Position numbers and translations under genes: made by a program. A stretch of 64,000 bases of DNA from the NCBI RefSeq assembly GCF_022637455.1, contig NZ_CP093341.1:248001-312000 (forward strand), read 5' to 3'. This DNA comes from Lysobacter sp. S4-A87. GTDB lineage: Bacteria > Pseudomonadota > Gammaproteobacteria > Xanthomonadales > Xanthomonadaceae. The notes beneath the pieces are model-generated. The model saw only the letters and a program-made list of their open reading frames with translations. It was not told where the DNA came from and did not search any database. Numbering within the stretch: the first letter of the stretch is position 1; every line of letters begins with the position of its first letter. This document shows positions 54,785 to 62,073 of the stretch, in pieces.

Positions 54785-55213
54785 TGTTGCGTTCCTCGCG
54801 CGCTCCTGCGCGTGGTCGGCGCAGGACGCATTCGTCCTGCAGCCGCGGAACGCCGTGGGCGTTTCGCCTCTGGATACCGCAAGCCTGCCTCTGCCAGGGA
54901 ATGATCCGGGCGCGGCGGCTTCAAGTTTTCCAGCGCTACGACACCACGGCACGCCGCGGGAGCGCTTGTCTCTTTTTCCTGGTACTAGGGCCGGCGGCGC
55001 GAACGCCGCACGGGACGTGTTCATCACAGGTGGTTTGACCCACCGGGCGGGAACCGGTTCCGCCGGACCATCGCTGCTAACATGGCTACCCCGGGGGCAG
55101 TGGTTAGACGCGGACCGGAATCGCAGGACAGGGGCTTTCGGCCTTTGAGTGCAAGTTCCTGCGAAATCAAAACCTTATCTCGCGTCGCGAGTGTATCAGA
55201 TAACCTCCCCCGG
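54785..55213. promoter_or_regulatory. 429-bp divergent rne/rluC leader region
   Basis: No gene was found here. On the rne side the leader contains a perfect 8-bp hairpin (54821-54828 GCAGGACG with 54833-54840) 37 nt upstream of the start codon. Enterobacterial rne has a long leader whose hairpins recruit RNase E for autoregulation; the length and hairpin here fit that model, but the homology is not demonstrable by eye. On the rluC side a CTCGCG-T-CGCGAG palindrome (55179-55191) lies 23 bp ahead of the rluC start. Confidence 0.55.
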
Positions 55214-56209
55214 ATGACCCATTCAGCCTCCTCCAACCCCGGCCCGGCGCCTCGCCAGGACGTAAGCCAGGTTCGTACCGTCCGCGTCCCCGACGATCGG
55301 GCCGGGCAGCGCCTGGACAATTTCCTGCTCGGCCAGCTCAAGGGCGCACCGAGATCCCTGGTCTACAAGCTGGTCCGCTCGGGCCAGGTCCGGGTCAACG
55401 GCGGCCGCGCCAAGGCCGAGCGCAAGCTCGAGGCCGGCGACGAAGTCCGGATCCCGCCGGTCCGTCTCAGCGAAGTCGGCGACAAGCCGACGCCGCCGAA
55501 GGGCCTGCTCGATGCGCTCGAGGCGGCGATCGTCTTCGAGGACGCGCGCTTGCTGGCCCTGAACAAGCCGGCCGGCCTGGCCAGCCACGGCGGCAGCGGC
55601 ATCAGCCACGGCGCGATCGAATCGTTGCGGGCGCTGCGCCCGAACCAGAGCCTGGAACTGGTCCATCGCCTCGACCGCGACACCTCGGGGCTGCTGGTCG
55701 TGGCCAAGAAGCGTTCGGCCCTGACCGAGCTGCAGGCGCTGATGCGCGAGGACCGCGACTACGACGGCATCGGCATCCGCAAGCGTTACCTGGCGCTGCT
55801 GACCGGACGCATGCCCGATGGCGTGATGACGGTCGATGCACCGCTGCACGTCGGCCTGCGCCAGGGCGGAGAGCGCCACGTCCAGGTCAACCCGGCGGGC
55901 AAGGCCTCACTGAGTCACTTCAAGGTGCTCGAGCGCCGTGGCGGGCAGTCCTATTGCGAGGTGCGGATCGAGACCGGTCGCACCCATCAGATCCGCGTCC
56001 ACGCCCAGCACATCGGCCACGCCATTGCCGGCGACGACAAATATGGCGATGCCGAGGTCAACAAGCGCCTGCGCGACCAGGTCGGGCTGAAGCGGATGTT
56101 CCTGCACGCCTCGACCCTGGAGTTCTCGCTCGACAACGGCAAGACGCCCTACCTGCTCAATGCGCCGCTGGCGCAGGAGCTGGTTGACGTGCTGGATCGT
56201 CTGGCCTGA
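55214..56209 (+). CDS. rluC: 23S rRNA pseudouridine synthase (RluC type)
   Basis: 331 residues. An N-terminal S4 RNA-binding domain (QRLDNFLLGQLKGAPRSLVY, about 30-90) and a RluA-family catalytic domain with HRLDRDTSGLLVVAKK, where Asp154 is the nucleophile, plus ALNKPAGLASHGG and TGRTHQIRVHAQHIGHAI. RluC modifies U955, U2504 and U2580 of 23S rRNA in E. coli. The divergent position next to rne is the same as in E. coli and supports RluC over RluD. The frame extends 44 codons upstream; ATG 55214 fits the family start. Confidence 0.93.
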   Translation: MTHSASSNPGPAPRQDVSQVRTVRVPDDRAGQRLDNFLLGQLKGAPRSLVYKLVRSGQVRVNGGRAKAERKLEAGDEVRIPPVRLSEVGDKPTPPKGLLDALEAAIVFEDARLLALNKPAGLASHGGSGISHGAIESLRALRPNQSLELVHRLDRDTSGLLVVAKKRSALTELQALMREDRDYDGIGIRKRYLALLTGRMPDGVMTVDAPLHVGLRQGGERHVQVNPAGKASLSHFKVLERRGGQSYCEVRIETGRTHQIRVHAQHIGHAIAGDDKYGDAEVNKRLRDQVGLKRMFLHASTLEFSLDNGKTPYLLNAPLAQELVDVLDRLA

Positions 56210-56222
56210 GGCGGGTGATTTT

Positions 56223-56251
56223 CCCGGGTGCGCTTCGCTTACCCGGGCTAC
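56223..56251. repeat. Extragenic repeat, single inverted arm
   Basis: A 29-bp copy in the inverted orientation (begins CCCGGGTGCGCTTCGC, ends GGGCTAC) 14 bp after the rluC stop and 12 bp before the end of the convergent TonB-family gene. Same family as 7536, 39952 and 59626. Confidence 0.85.
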
Positions 56252-56263
56252 GGGCGGCGGGCG

Positions 56264-56713
56264 TTATTTGCCGCCGGCGCGGCGACGCTGCTCGTCGAGG
56301 ACGAAGCACGCTTGCGGCCTCACCGCCGGCGGCCGGAACGTCACCGGCACCTGCACCTTCGACGAATGCGCGACGCCGCCGCGGGTGGCTGCCTTGAACG
56401 TCCAGCTGCGCACGCCTTCCTGCGCGGCCTTGTCCAGCGGTGCGATGCCGCTGCCGCGCAATACCTCGGCGGCAGTGACCTTGCCGTCCGCCCCCACCGA
56501 CAGTGACAGCAGCACCTGGCCGCCGATGTTGTCGCAGGCCAGCTCCTCGGGATAGCCGGGCGGCGGCGTATCGACCGCCATCAATTCGGTCGGCGCGACC
56601 GCCGGCGGCGCTGCCTGGTCAGGCGCCTTGTGGCAGGCGGCCAGCAGCAAGGGCAGGGCGACCGAGGCCAGCGCGGCAAGGCGGTGGCGGCGAAGCGAAC
56701 TCATCGTGTCCAT
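56264..56713 (-). CDS. TonB-domain lipoprotein
   Basis: 149 residues. Lipoprotein signal with lipobox LLLAAC, then a short Ala/Pro linker and a TonB C-terminal-like domain ([34 protein letters not shown]). It lacks the membrane anchor and Pro-rich spacer of true TonB, so it cannot transduce energy in the usual way; similar small lipoproteins are common in xanthomonads and of unknown role. A pair of Cys (LACDNIG and QACFVL) could form a disulfide. A Met three codons downstream is an alternative start. Convergent with rluC. Confidence 0.75.
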   Translation of the reverse strand: MDTMSSLRRHRLAALASVALPLLLAACHKAPDQAAPPAVAPTELMAVDTPPPGYPEELACDNIGGQVLLSLSVGADGKVTAAEVLRGSGIAPLDKAAQEGVRSWTFKAATRGGVAHSSKVQVPVTFRPPAVRPQACFVLDEQRRRAGGK

Positions 56714-56752
56714 GCTGGCGGCCTCGGGGTGATGGGGAGTGGGCAGGCGCGA

Positions 56753-57094
56753 TCAGGCGCCCAGGGCGTCAGCCTTGGCCGCGCAGATGAAGTCGTTCTC
56801 GCTCAGGCCGCCGACGTCGTGGGTCGAATAGCGCACCACGCAACGGTTGTAATGCACGCCCAGGTCGGGGTGGTGGTCCTCGCGGTGGGCCATGAATGCC
56901 AAGGCGTTCACGAACGCCATGGTTTCGTGGTAATTCCCGAACTGGTAGGTCCTGGTGAGCGCATGCCCGTCTTCGACCAGTTCCCAGCCGGGAACCTGCG
57001 GCAGCAGTTCGCGGATACGCGCTTCGCTGAGCCGGTGCTCGCTGCCACGGCGGGCGAGACAATGGGCCTGGGCGAGGGGGACGAGGTCGTTCAT
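56753..57094 (-). CDS. phhB: 4a-hydroxytetrahydrobiopterin dehydratase
   Basis: 113 residues, the usual PCD length. The signature [20 protein letters not shown] is followed by [12 protein letters not shown], containing the three catalytic His and the Asp-like positions. It recycles the pterin cofactor of phenylalanine hydroxylase. No phhA lies beside it, so it is separate from its partner here. The frame extends 15 codons upstream; Met at 57094 with AAGGAA about 9 nt before it fits the family. Divergent from nfuA (108 bp). Confidence 0.92.
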   Translation of the reverse strand: MNDLVPLAQAHCLARRGSEHRLSEARIRELLPQVPGWELVEDGHALTRTYQFGNYHETMAFVNALAFMAHREDHHPDLGVHYNRCVVRYSTHDVGGLSENDFICAAKADALGA

Positions 57095-57202
57095 CGGCAA
57101 GGATTCCTTTACGCGGCCCGCCGACTGAACAGATGCCATCGTCGGCGGTCATTCCAAGAGGGCGCACCATCGTGCTGCGCGGACCCCGGTAGAATAGCCC
57201 CC

Positions 57203-57799
57203 ATGATCAACATTTCCGAATCCGCCCAGCGCCACTTCCTCAAGCTGATCGAGCGCGAGGCCCTTCCGGGCCTGGGCGTGCGTCTGTCGGCGGTCCACGC
57301 CGGCACGCCGCGCGCGGACGTGCGCCTGGAGTTCGCCGAGCCCGGCGACCTGCAGGGTGACGAGTGGGCGGTGGACTGCGAAGGCTTCACGGTGTGGCTC
57401 GACGCCGCCAGCGTGAAGTACCTCGACGGCGCCACGATCGACTACGAGACCCAGGCCACCGGCGGCCAGCTGCAGATCCGCGCGCCCAAGATCAAAGGCG
57501 AGGAGCCGGCCGAGTCGGCCTCGCTGGTCGAGCGCGTGCACTGGATCGTCGAGCACGAGATCAACCCGCAGCTGGCGTCCCATCGCGGCAACGTCGCGGT
57601 GCAGGAAGTCACCGCGCAGGGCGTGGTCGTGCTGCGCTTCGGTGGCGGCTGCCACGGTTGCGGCATGGCCGACGTGACCCTGAAGCAGGGCATCGAGAAG
57701 ACACTGATGACCAAGGTGCCCGGAGTGACCGCCGTGCGCGACGCCACCGATCACGAGACCGGCGACGCACCTTACATCCGCCGCGATTCGGCGGCCTGA
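57203..57799 (+). CDS. nfuA: Fe-S biogenesis protein NfuA
   Basis: 198 residues. The N-terminal half is a degenerate A-type scaffold domain without its cysteines ([20 protein letters not shown]); the C-terminal half is the Nfu domain with [20 protein letters not shown], where Cys150 and Cys153 bind the bridging [4Fe-4S] cluster of a dimer. NfuA carries clusters to target enzymes under oxidative stress or iron limitation. The long upstream frame is not used: ATG 57203 begins the homologous protein. It is followed after 19 bp by the transmembrane repetitive gene. Confidence 0.96.
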   Translation: MINISESAQRHFLKLIEREALPGLGVRLSAVHAGTPRADVRLEFAEPGDLQGDEWAVDCEGFTVWLDAASVKYLDGATIDYETQATGGQLQIRAPKIKGEEPAESASLVERVHWIVEHEINPQLASHRGNVAVQEVTAQGVVVLRFGGGCHGCGMADVTLKQGIEKTLMTKVPGVTAVRDATDHETGDAPYIRRDSAA

Positions 57800-57818
57800 G
57801 CAGGGCGCGGCGACGTAG

Positions 57819-59624
57819 ATGTTCTCCGCCGCCGAACTGATCCACGCCCTGCAGCGACGGCTGCAGCTGATTTCCCCGCACCTGCGGCGCGCACCAGGCG
57901 AGTTTCCGCCGGGCTGGCAGGCCTGGTTCGCGAGCATGCACGAACGCATCGGTGCGGTTCGCGGCGCGACTGCGGAAGCGTTCATCGCGGTGTTCCTGGC
58001 GCGGCCGCTGGCCGTTCCGCCGCCCAAAAGCAGCGGCGACCTTACCCGCTGGCAGTCCTTCGCCACGCTGTGGCGACAGGACTGGCACGGCGATGTGAAA
58101 CCCGACCGCGTCGATCGACGCGTGCACTGGTTCGCCACTGCCTTCACCGTGCTCTGGCACGTGTTCTTCGCGGCGATGCTGCTGTATCTGATGTACCTGC
58201 GTTTCCTGGCCGCCAGCGCGATCCCGCCGCAAGGCGAGGAAGTCGTGATGATCGAATACGTCGGCAAAGGCACGCCGAAGGAGCCCGGCGGCGGTCCGGG
58301 TGAGCCGGGCCAACAGGTGCAGCAACAGGCCCAGCCAAGACCGCAGCAACAGGCTGCCGCCACGCCCGCCGAGCCGACCGCGGAGGCGGCTCCGACCGCG
58401 CAGCTCACTCCGCCCGATGTCGCGGCGCCGGCACCGGCCGTGGATGCGCCCGTTCCCGATGTCGCGCAGCGCGAGGTTCCCGAACCGCAGTTGCCCCCAC
58501 CGGCACCGACGGTCGAGCAGCCGGTTGCGGTCAGCGAACCCACGCCCAGCGAACCAACCGTCTTCGTCCTGCCGCCGACGCGACGCCGGCCGCCGGAACC
58601 TGCAGTGGCGGCGCCCGAGCTGCGTACCGCGACGCCAACCGTCCGCACCGCGGAGGTGGCCGAGCCGGTGCAGCCGATCCGGCCGAACATCACCCCGCGC
58701 GATGTCGCTGCGCCTTCGATCGAACAACGCCAGCGCGAGGTTGCCGTGCGTGAAGTGCCGGTCCCGGTGCCGTCGCCAACGGCACCGGTGCGGACGCTGC
58801 CGACACCGGCGCTGCCCACGCCGGAGGTGCGCTCGACTGCGCCCGGCATCCGCACCGCCGAGATCCCAACCCCTCCGACGCCTGCTCCCGCATCGACGGC
58901 TCCTGCGGCTCCTGCCGCACCCGCTGCAACCGCGCCTTCGGCCACTGCAGCAACGGCGCCGCCGGCGACCGGCCCTGCAACTCCGGCGTCCTCGGCCGCG
59001 AGCACTGCGCCAGCCGCTGCCGCCGGCACACCCGGGTCCACCCAGGCACGTCCGGCTGCGCCTGCCGGCAGCGGCACGCAGCCGGTGGCCGGGGCAGATG
59101 CGGGCCCCAAACCGGCGCCCGCGCCAGGAACCTGGTCGACTCCGACCCGCGGCGACGATTGGGGCGAATCAACGCGCAACCGCCCCGGCGGCCAGCGTGG
59201 CGAGCAGCCGGGGATCTATAACAGTGATGGCAGCGTCCGGATCGCCGACGCGCCCGGCTCGGCCGCGCCAGGGCAACCGCCGGGCGCGATCACCGAGGAG
59301 ATCAAGGATCTCGATCGCGCCGGCACATGGTTGCGGCGCAAGCCGAACGATTTCGAGCCGACCACCTTCGACAAGTACTGGGTGCCCAATGAGTCGCTCC
59401 TGGCCGAATGGGTGCGCAGGGGCGTGAGGAAGGTGGCGATACCGATCCCTGGCACCGGCAAGAGCATAGAGTGCGTGATCTCGATGCTGGCCCTGGGCGG
59501 AGGCTGCGGCATCAGCGATCCGGACCTCAACGATCAGCCCGCCGGCGCACGACCGCCGCCGCCGGTGCCGTTCAAGCCGGCGCTGCAGGAAGACAACGGC
59601 GCGGTGAAGCCGCCAGGCGGCTGA
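57819..59624 (+). CDS. Pro/Ala-rich transmembrane 'repetitive' protein, function unknown
   Basis: 601 residues. A globular N-terminus (1-100), one clear membrane helix (about 105-132: WFATAFTVLWHVFFAAMLLYLMYLRFLAA region), then about 330 residues of Pro, Ala, Gln and Thr repeats (QQVQQQAQPRPQQQAAATPA and blocks of RTATPTV, APSPT type), then a compact C-terminal domain (about 480-590) with DFEPTTFDKYWVPNESLLAE and two Cys (SIECVIS, GGGCGIS). The layout anchor, extended Pro-rich spacer, folded periplasmic end is that of TonB/TolA-like proteins, although the N-terminal domain before the helix is unusual for TonB. Xanthomonad relatives are annotated only as transmembrane repetitive protein. No partner genes are visible except nfuA just upstream. 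Confidence 0.75.
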   Translation: MFSAAELIHALQRRLQLISPHLRRAPGEFPPGWQAWFASMHERIGAVRGATAEAFIAVFLARPLAVPPPKSSGDLTRWQSFATLWRQDWHGDVKPDRVDRRVHWFATAFTVLWHVFFAAMLLYLMYLRFLAASAIPPQGEEVVMIEYVGKGTPKEPGGGPGEPGQQVQQQAQPRPQQQAAATPAEPTAEAAPTAQLTPPDVAAPAPAVDAPVPDVAQREVPEPQLPPPAPTVEQPVAVSEPTPSEPTVFVLPPTRRRPPEPAVAAPELRTATPTVRTAEVAEPVQPIRPNITPRDVAAPSIEQRQREVAVREVPVPVPSPTAPVRTLPTPALPTPEVRSTAPGIRTAEIPTPPTPAPASTAPAAPAAPAATAPSATAATAPPATGPATPASSAASTAPAAAAGTPGSTQARPAAPAGSGTQPVAGADAGPKPAPAPGTWSTPTRGDDWGESTRNRPGGQRGEQPGIYNSDGSVRIADAPGSAAPGQPPGAITEEIKDLDRAGTWLRRKPNDFEPTTFDKYWVPNESLLAEWVRRGVRKVAIPIPGTGKSIECVISMLALGGGCGISDPDLNDQPAGARPPPPVPFKPALQEDNGAVKPPGG

Positions 59625-59625
59625 C

Positions 59626-59711
59626 GTAGCCCGGGTAGTAGCCCGGGTAAGCGAAGCGCACCCGTGGACGTGCGCCGCCAACCCCGGGTGCGCTTCGCTT
59701 ACCCGGGCTAC
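59626..59711. repeat. Extragenic repeat cluster after the transmembrane protein gene
   Basis: A partial GTAGCCCGGG (59626-59635), a nearly full arm (59638-59664) and an inverted full arm (59683-59711) lie in tandem directly after the stop codon. The two larger arms can form a stem like that at 39952-40024. The partial copy suggests duplication within the element. Confidence 0.88.
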
Positions 59712-59731
59712 GAGGGGGTTCTCGCGGCCAC

Positions 59732-59758
59732 AAAAAAGCCCGCCGGAGCGGGCTTTTT
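59732..59758. terminator. Bidirectional Rho-independent terminator
   Basis: The stem GCCCGC (59738-59743) / GCGGGC (59748-59753) is extended by A-T pairs, with six A before and five T after. It can stop transcription from both the plus-strand gene and the minus-strand cytochrome genes. Confidence 0.92.
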
Positions 59759-59776
59759 GCCGACCGCCAGAGGCGA

Positions 59777-60226
59777 TCAGTGGGCGTTGTGCAGGTCGCG
59801 CAGGTTGCTCTGGCGCGAACCGAAGTAGGCGGCCAGGTCGGCGATCTGCTGGTCGGACAGGTCCTTGGCCTGGCTCGACATCAGCGCGTGCTCGCGGTCG
59901 CCGCTGCGGTAAGCCTGCAGGGCGTGCGCGATGTAGTCGTAGTACTGGCCCGCGAGCTTCGGGTAGGTCCCGTCGATCGGGGCATTGCCTTCGGCGCCAT
60001 GGCAGTCGACGCAGGACTGGCCGGTGGCCTTGCCCTTGGTGCTGGCCAACTGTTCGCCGGCAGCGACGTGACCGGACGGCAGGCCGGCGGACGAGGAGGT
60101 GTGGCCTTCGCCGCGGTCGGCGGCGGAGTGCTCGGCCGGCGTGTCGGAGCTGGAGCAGCCGGCAACGGCGAGCGAGGCAACAAGCACGATGAGGGCAGGG
60201 GCAATGGCGAGGATCTTGTTCGTCAT
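59777..60226 (-). CDS. Small cytochrome c, lipoprotein
   Basis: 149 residues. Lipoprotein signal (ALIVLVASLAVAGC). One haem-binding motif SCVDCHG, a following YPKLAGQYYDYIAHALQAYR segment, and a distal Met in HALMSSQAKDLSD. This is the class I cytochrome c553/c4-like type found as electron donor to terminal oxidases. The longer frame upstream overlaps the neighbouring gene and is not used; Met at 60226 opens the signal peptide. It is 11 bp after the other cytochrome gene, so the two form an operon. Confidence 0.9.
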   Translation of the reverse strand: MTNKILAIAPALIVLVASLAVAGCSSSDTPAEHSAADRGEGHTSSSAGLPSGHVAAGEQLASTKGKATGQSCVDCHGAEGNAPIDGTYPKLAGQYYDYIAHALQAYRSGDREHALMSSQAKDLSDQQIADLAAYFGSRQSNLRDLHNAH

Positions 60227-60237
60227 GGTCTGCTCAC

Positions 60238-60621
60238 TCACTTCAGGGACGAAAGGAAGGCGGCGATGTCGGCGATGTCCTGGTCGGAGAAGCTCTGCGA
60301 CTGGGCCTGCATCGTCGGGTGCTTGCGCGCGCCCTTCTTGTATTCGGTCAACGCATTGACCAGGTATTCCGCCGACTGCCCGCCAATCTTGGGCACGTGG
60401 TAGTTCGGGTAGGCGTTCTTGTAGCCGGTGATGCCGTGGCAACCCTGGCAGGTGTAGGTCAGCTGGTGTCCCTTGGCGGCATCACCCTTCACAGCGGCGG
60501 GCGCCGTGGTTGCGGTGGCAGCGGCCGGGGCAGGGGCGGGGGCCTGGGTTTCCTGGGCCGATGCGACGGACGCAGCGGTGGTCAGCAGGAAGCAGGCGGC
60601 GATCATCAGCGGTCGCATCAT
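60238..60621 (-). CDS. Small cytochrome c, periplasmic
   Basis: 127 residues. Sec signal (MIAACFLLTTAASVASA), an Ala/Pro/Thr-rich linker, one haem motif TCQGCHG, KIGGQSAEYLVNALTEYKKG, and a Met ligand in HPTMQAQSQSFSD. Very similar in plan to the next gene (59777), so the pair probably came from duplication or works together as c4-like donors. It starts from a promoter region shared with the divergent RND adaptor gene (297 bp), which holds an inverted repeat at 60726-60762. Confidence 0.9.
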   Translation of the reverse strand: MMRPLMIAACFLLTTAASVASAQETQAPAPAPAAATATTAPAAVKGDAAKGHQLTYTCQGCHGITGYKNAYPNYHVPKIGGQSAEYLVNALTEYKKGARKHPTMQAQSQSFSDQDIADIAAFLSSLK

Positions 60622-60725
60622 GTCGTAGTCCGCAATCTCGAATGGCTAGCGAAAGGTTCTGAAGCTGGCTGCGCGTGGCCGTCCATCGGGAGGGCCGCGC
60701 ATAAGTGCGCAAGTATAGCCTGCGA

Positions 60726-60762
60726 TATCGATGCAACGAAGCGGTGCCTTTTTGCATCGATA
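60726..60762. promoter_or_regulatory. Inverted repeat in the cytochrome / RND adaptor intergenic region
   Basis: TATCGATGCAA (60726-60736) and TTGCATCGATA (60752-60762) are perfect 11-bp inverted copies with a 15-bp spacer, 105 bp upstream of the minus-strand cytochrome gene and 157 bp upstream of the plus-strand adaptor gene. It may be an operator of either gene. The rest of the gap (60622-60918) shows no gene. Confidence 0.55.
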
Positions 60763-60918
60763 GTTGTTGCGGCCGTCGGGAACAGTTCCTACGGTACCGG
60801 CCGCGACATGGCTCCAGTCACCATGACCTTCGGCGGATGTTGGTGAACGGGGCAGGTGATATACCTATCTACAACACCGGCATACGGTCCGGTAAACAGC
60901 CACCTTGGGGTTCAATTC

Positions 60919-62055
60919 ATGCGTCATCTCTCCCGAAATCGCAGCCGTGGTTTTGCCCGCGCCGCTCGTGTCCTGCTCCCCTGCCTGGCCCTGTCGAGCG
61001 CCCTGCTGCTGACCTCCTGCAAGGGCGGCGGCGCTGGCGAGGCGCAGGCCAAGGACGGCGAGAAGGGCCCGGAGGCCGTTCCGGTCGAGGTCGCCAAGGC
61101 CTCCCGCCGTGCGGTCGCAGCCAGCTACACCGGCACCGCGGCCCTGGAGCCGGTGGCCGAGTCGCAGGTGGTCGCCAAGACCTCGGGTGTGGCACTGAAT
61201 GTGCTTGTCGAGGAAGGCCAGCAGGTCCGCGCCGGCCAGACCCTGGTCCGCCTGGACGCCGCACGCTCGCAGCAGCAGGCGGCCCAGACCGACGCCCGCA
61301 TGCGCAAGCTCGAGGCCAACTACGTCCGCGGCAAGCAGATGGCCGAGCAGAAGCTGCTCAGCGCCAACGACAACGACCAGCTTCGCTACGACCTCGAAGA
61401 GGCCCGCGCGGCCAACCGCATGGCCACCCTGGAACTGTCGTACGCCAACGTGGAAGCGCCGATCTCCGGCGTGATCGCCTCGCGTTCGATCAAGACCGGC
61501 AACTTCGTCCAGATCAATACCCCGATCTTCCGCATCGTCGACACCTCGCGCCTGGAAGCCACCCTCAACGTGCCCGAGCGCGAGCTGGCCACGCTGAAGG
61601 CCGGCCTGCCGGTGCAGATGCAGGTCGATGCGCTGCCGGGCAAGGTCTTCACCGGCACGGTCGACCGCGTTGCGCCGGTGGTGGACTCGGGCAGCGGCAC
61701 CTTCCGTGTGGTCTGCGCATTCGGCGGCGGCGGCGTGCTGCAACCGGGCATGTTCGGCCGCATCAAGATCGACTACGACCAGCGCGCCGATGCCCTGGTG
61801 GTGCCGCGCGTGGCCCTGCTCGAGGACGACGGCGATCCGGCCGTGTTCGTCGTCACCGGCGACAAGACCAAGCGTGTGCCGGTCAAGCTGGGCTACACCG
61901 ACGGTTCCTGGGCGGAGGTCCGCAGCGGCGTGAAGGTCGGCGACCAGGTCGTCGTTGCCGGCAAGACCGCGCTGCGCGACGGCACCCTCGTGCAGGTGCT
62001 GGGCCAGCCGGCGAAGAAGGTCGCGGCCGCAAAAACCGAAGCCAAGAAGCAGTAA
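60919..62055 (+). CDS. RND efflux periplasmic adaptor (membrane fusion protein), lipoprotein
   Basis: 378 residues. Lipoprotein signal with lipobox (LALSSALLLTSC). Typical adaptor order: lipoyl half (EPVAESQVVAKTSGVALNVL), alpha-helical hairpin with AQTDARMRKLEANYVRGKQM, lipoyl half (VEAPISGVIASRSIKTGNFV), beta-barrel (ATLNVPERELATLKAGLPVQ), and membrane-proximal domain, ending in a Lys/Ala tail. It links the RND pump encoded next to an outer-membrane channel. Start at ATG 60919 opens the signal peptide; the frame extends 21 codons further. The pump gene starts 18 bp after its stop. Confidence 0.93.
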   Translation: MRHLSRNRSRGFARAARVLLPCLALSSALLLTSCKGGGAGEAQAKDGEKGPEAVPVEVAKASRRAVAASYTGTAALEPVAESQVVAKTSGVALNVLVEEGQQVRAGQTLVRLDAARSQQQAAQTDARMRKLEANYVRGKQMAEQKLLSANDNDQLRYDLEEARAANRMATLELSYANVEAPISGVIASRSIKTGNFVQINTPIFRIVDTSRLEATLNVPERELATLKAGLPVQMQVDALPGKVFTGTVDRVAPVVDSGSGTFRVVCAFGGGGVLQPGMFGRIKIDYDQRADALVVPRVALLEDDGDPAVFVVTGDKTKRVPVKLGYTDGSWAEVRSGVKVGDQVVVAGKTALRDGTLVQVLGQPAKKVAAAKTEAKKQ

Positions 62056-62073
62056 TCATCGCGGAGAGCGAAC

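Noticed and set aside
51617-54904. A 1,095-codon open frame antisense to rne
   Set aside because: Its residues are low-complexity reflections of the RNase E tail (Leu/Gly/Arg runs) and it has no ribosome site; rne is certain on the other strand.
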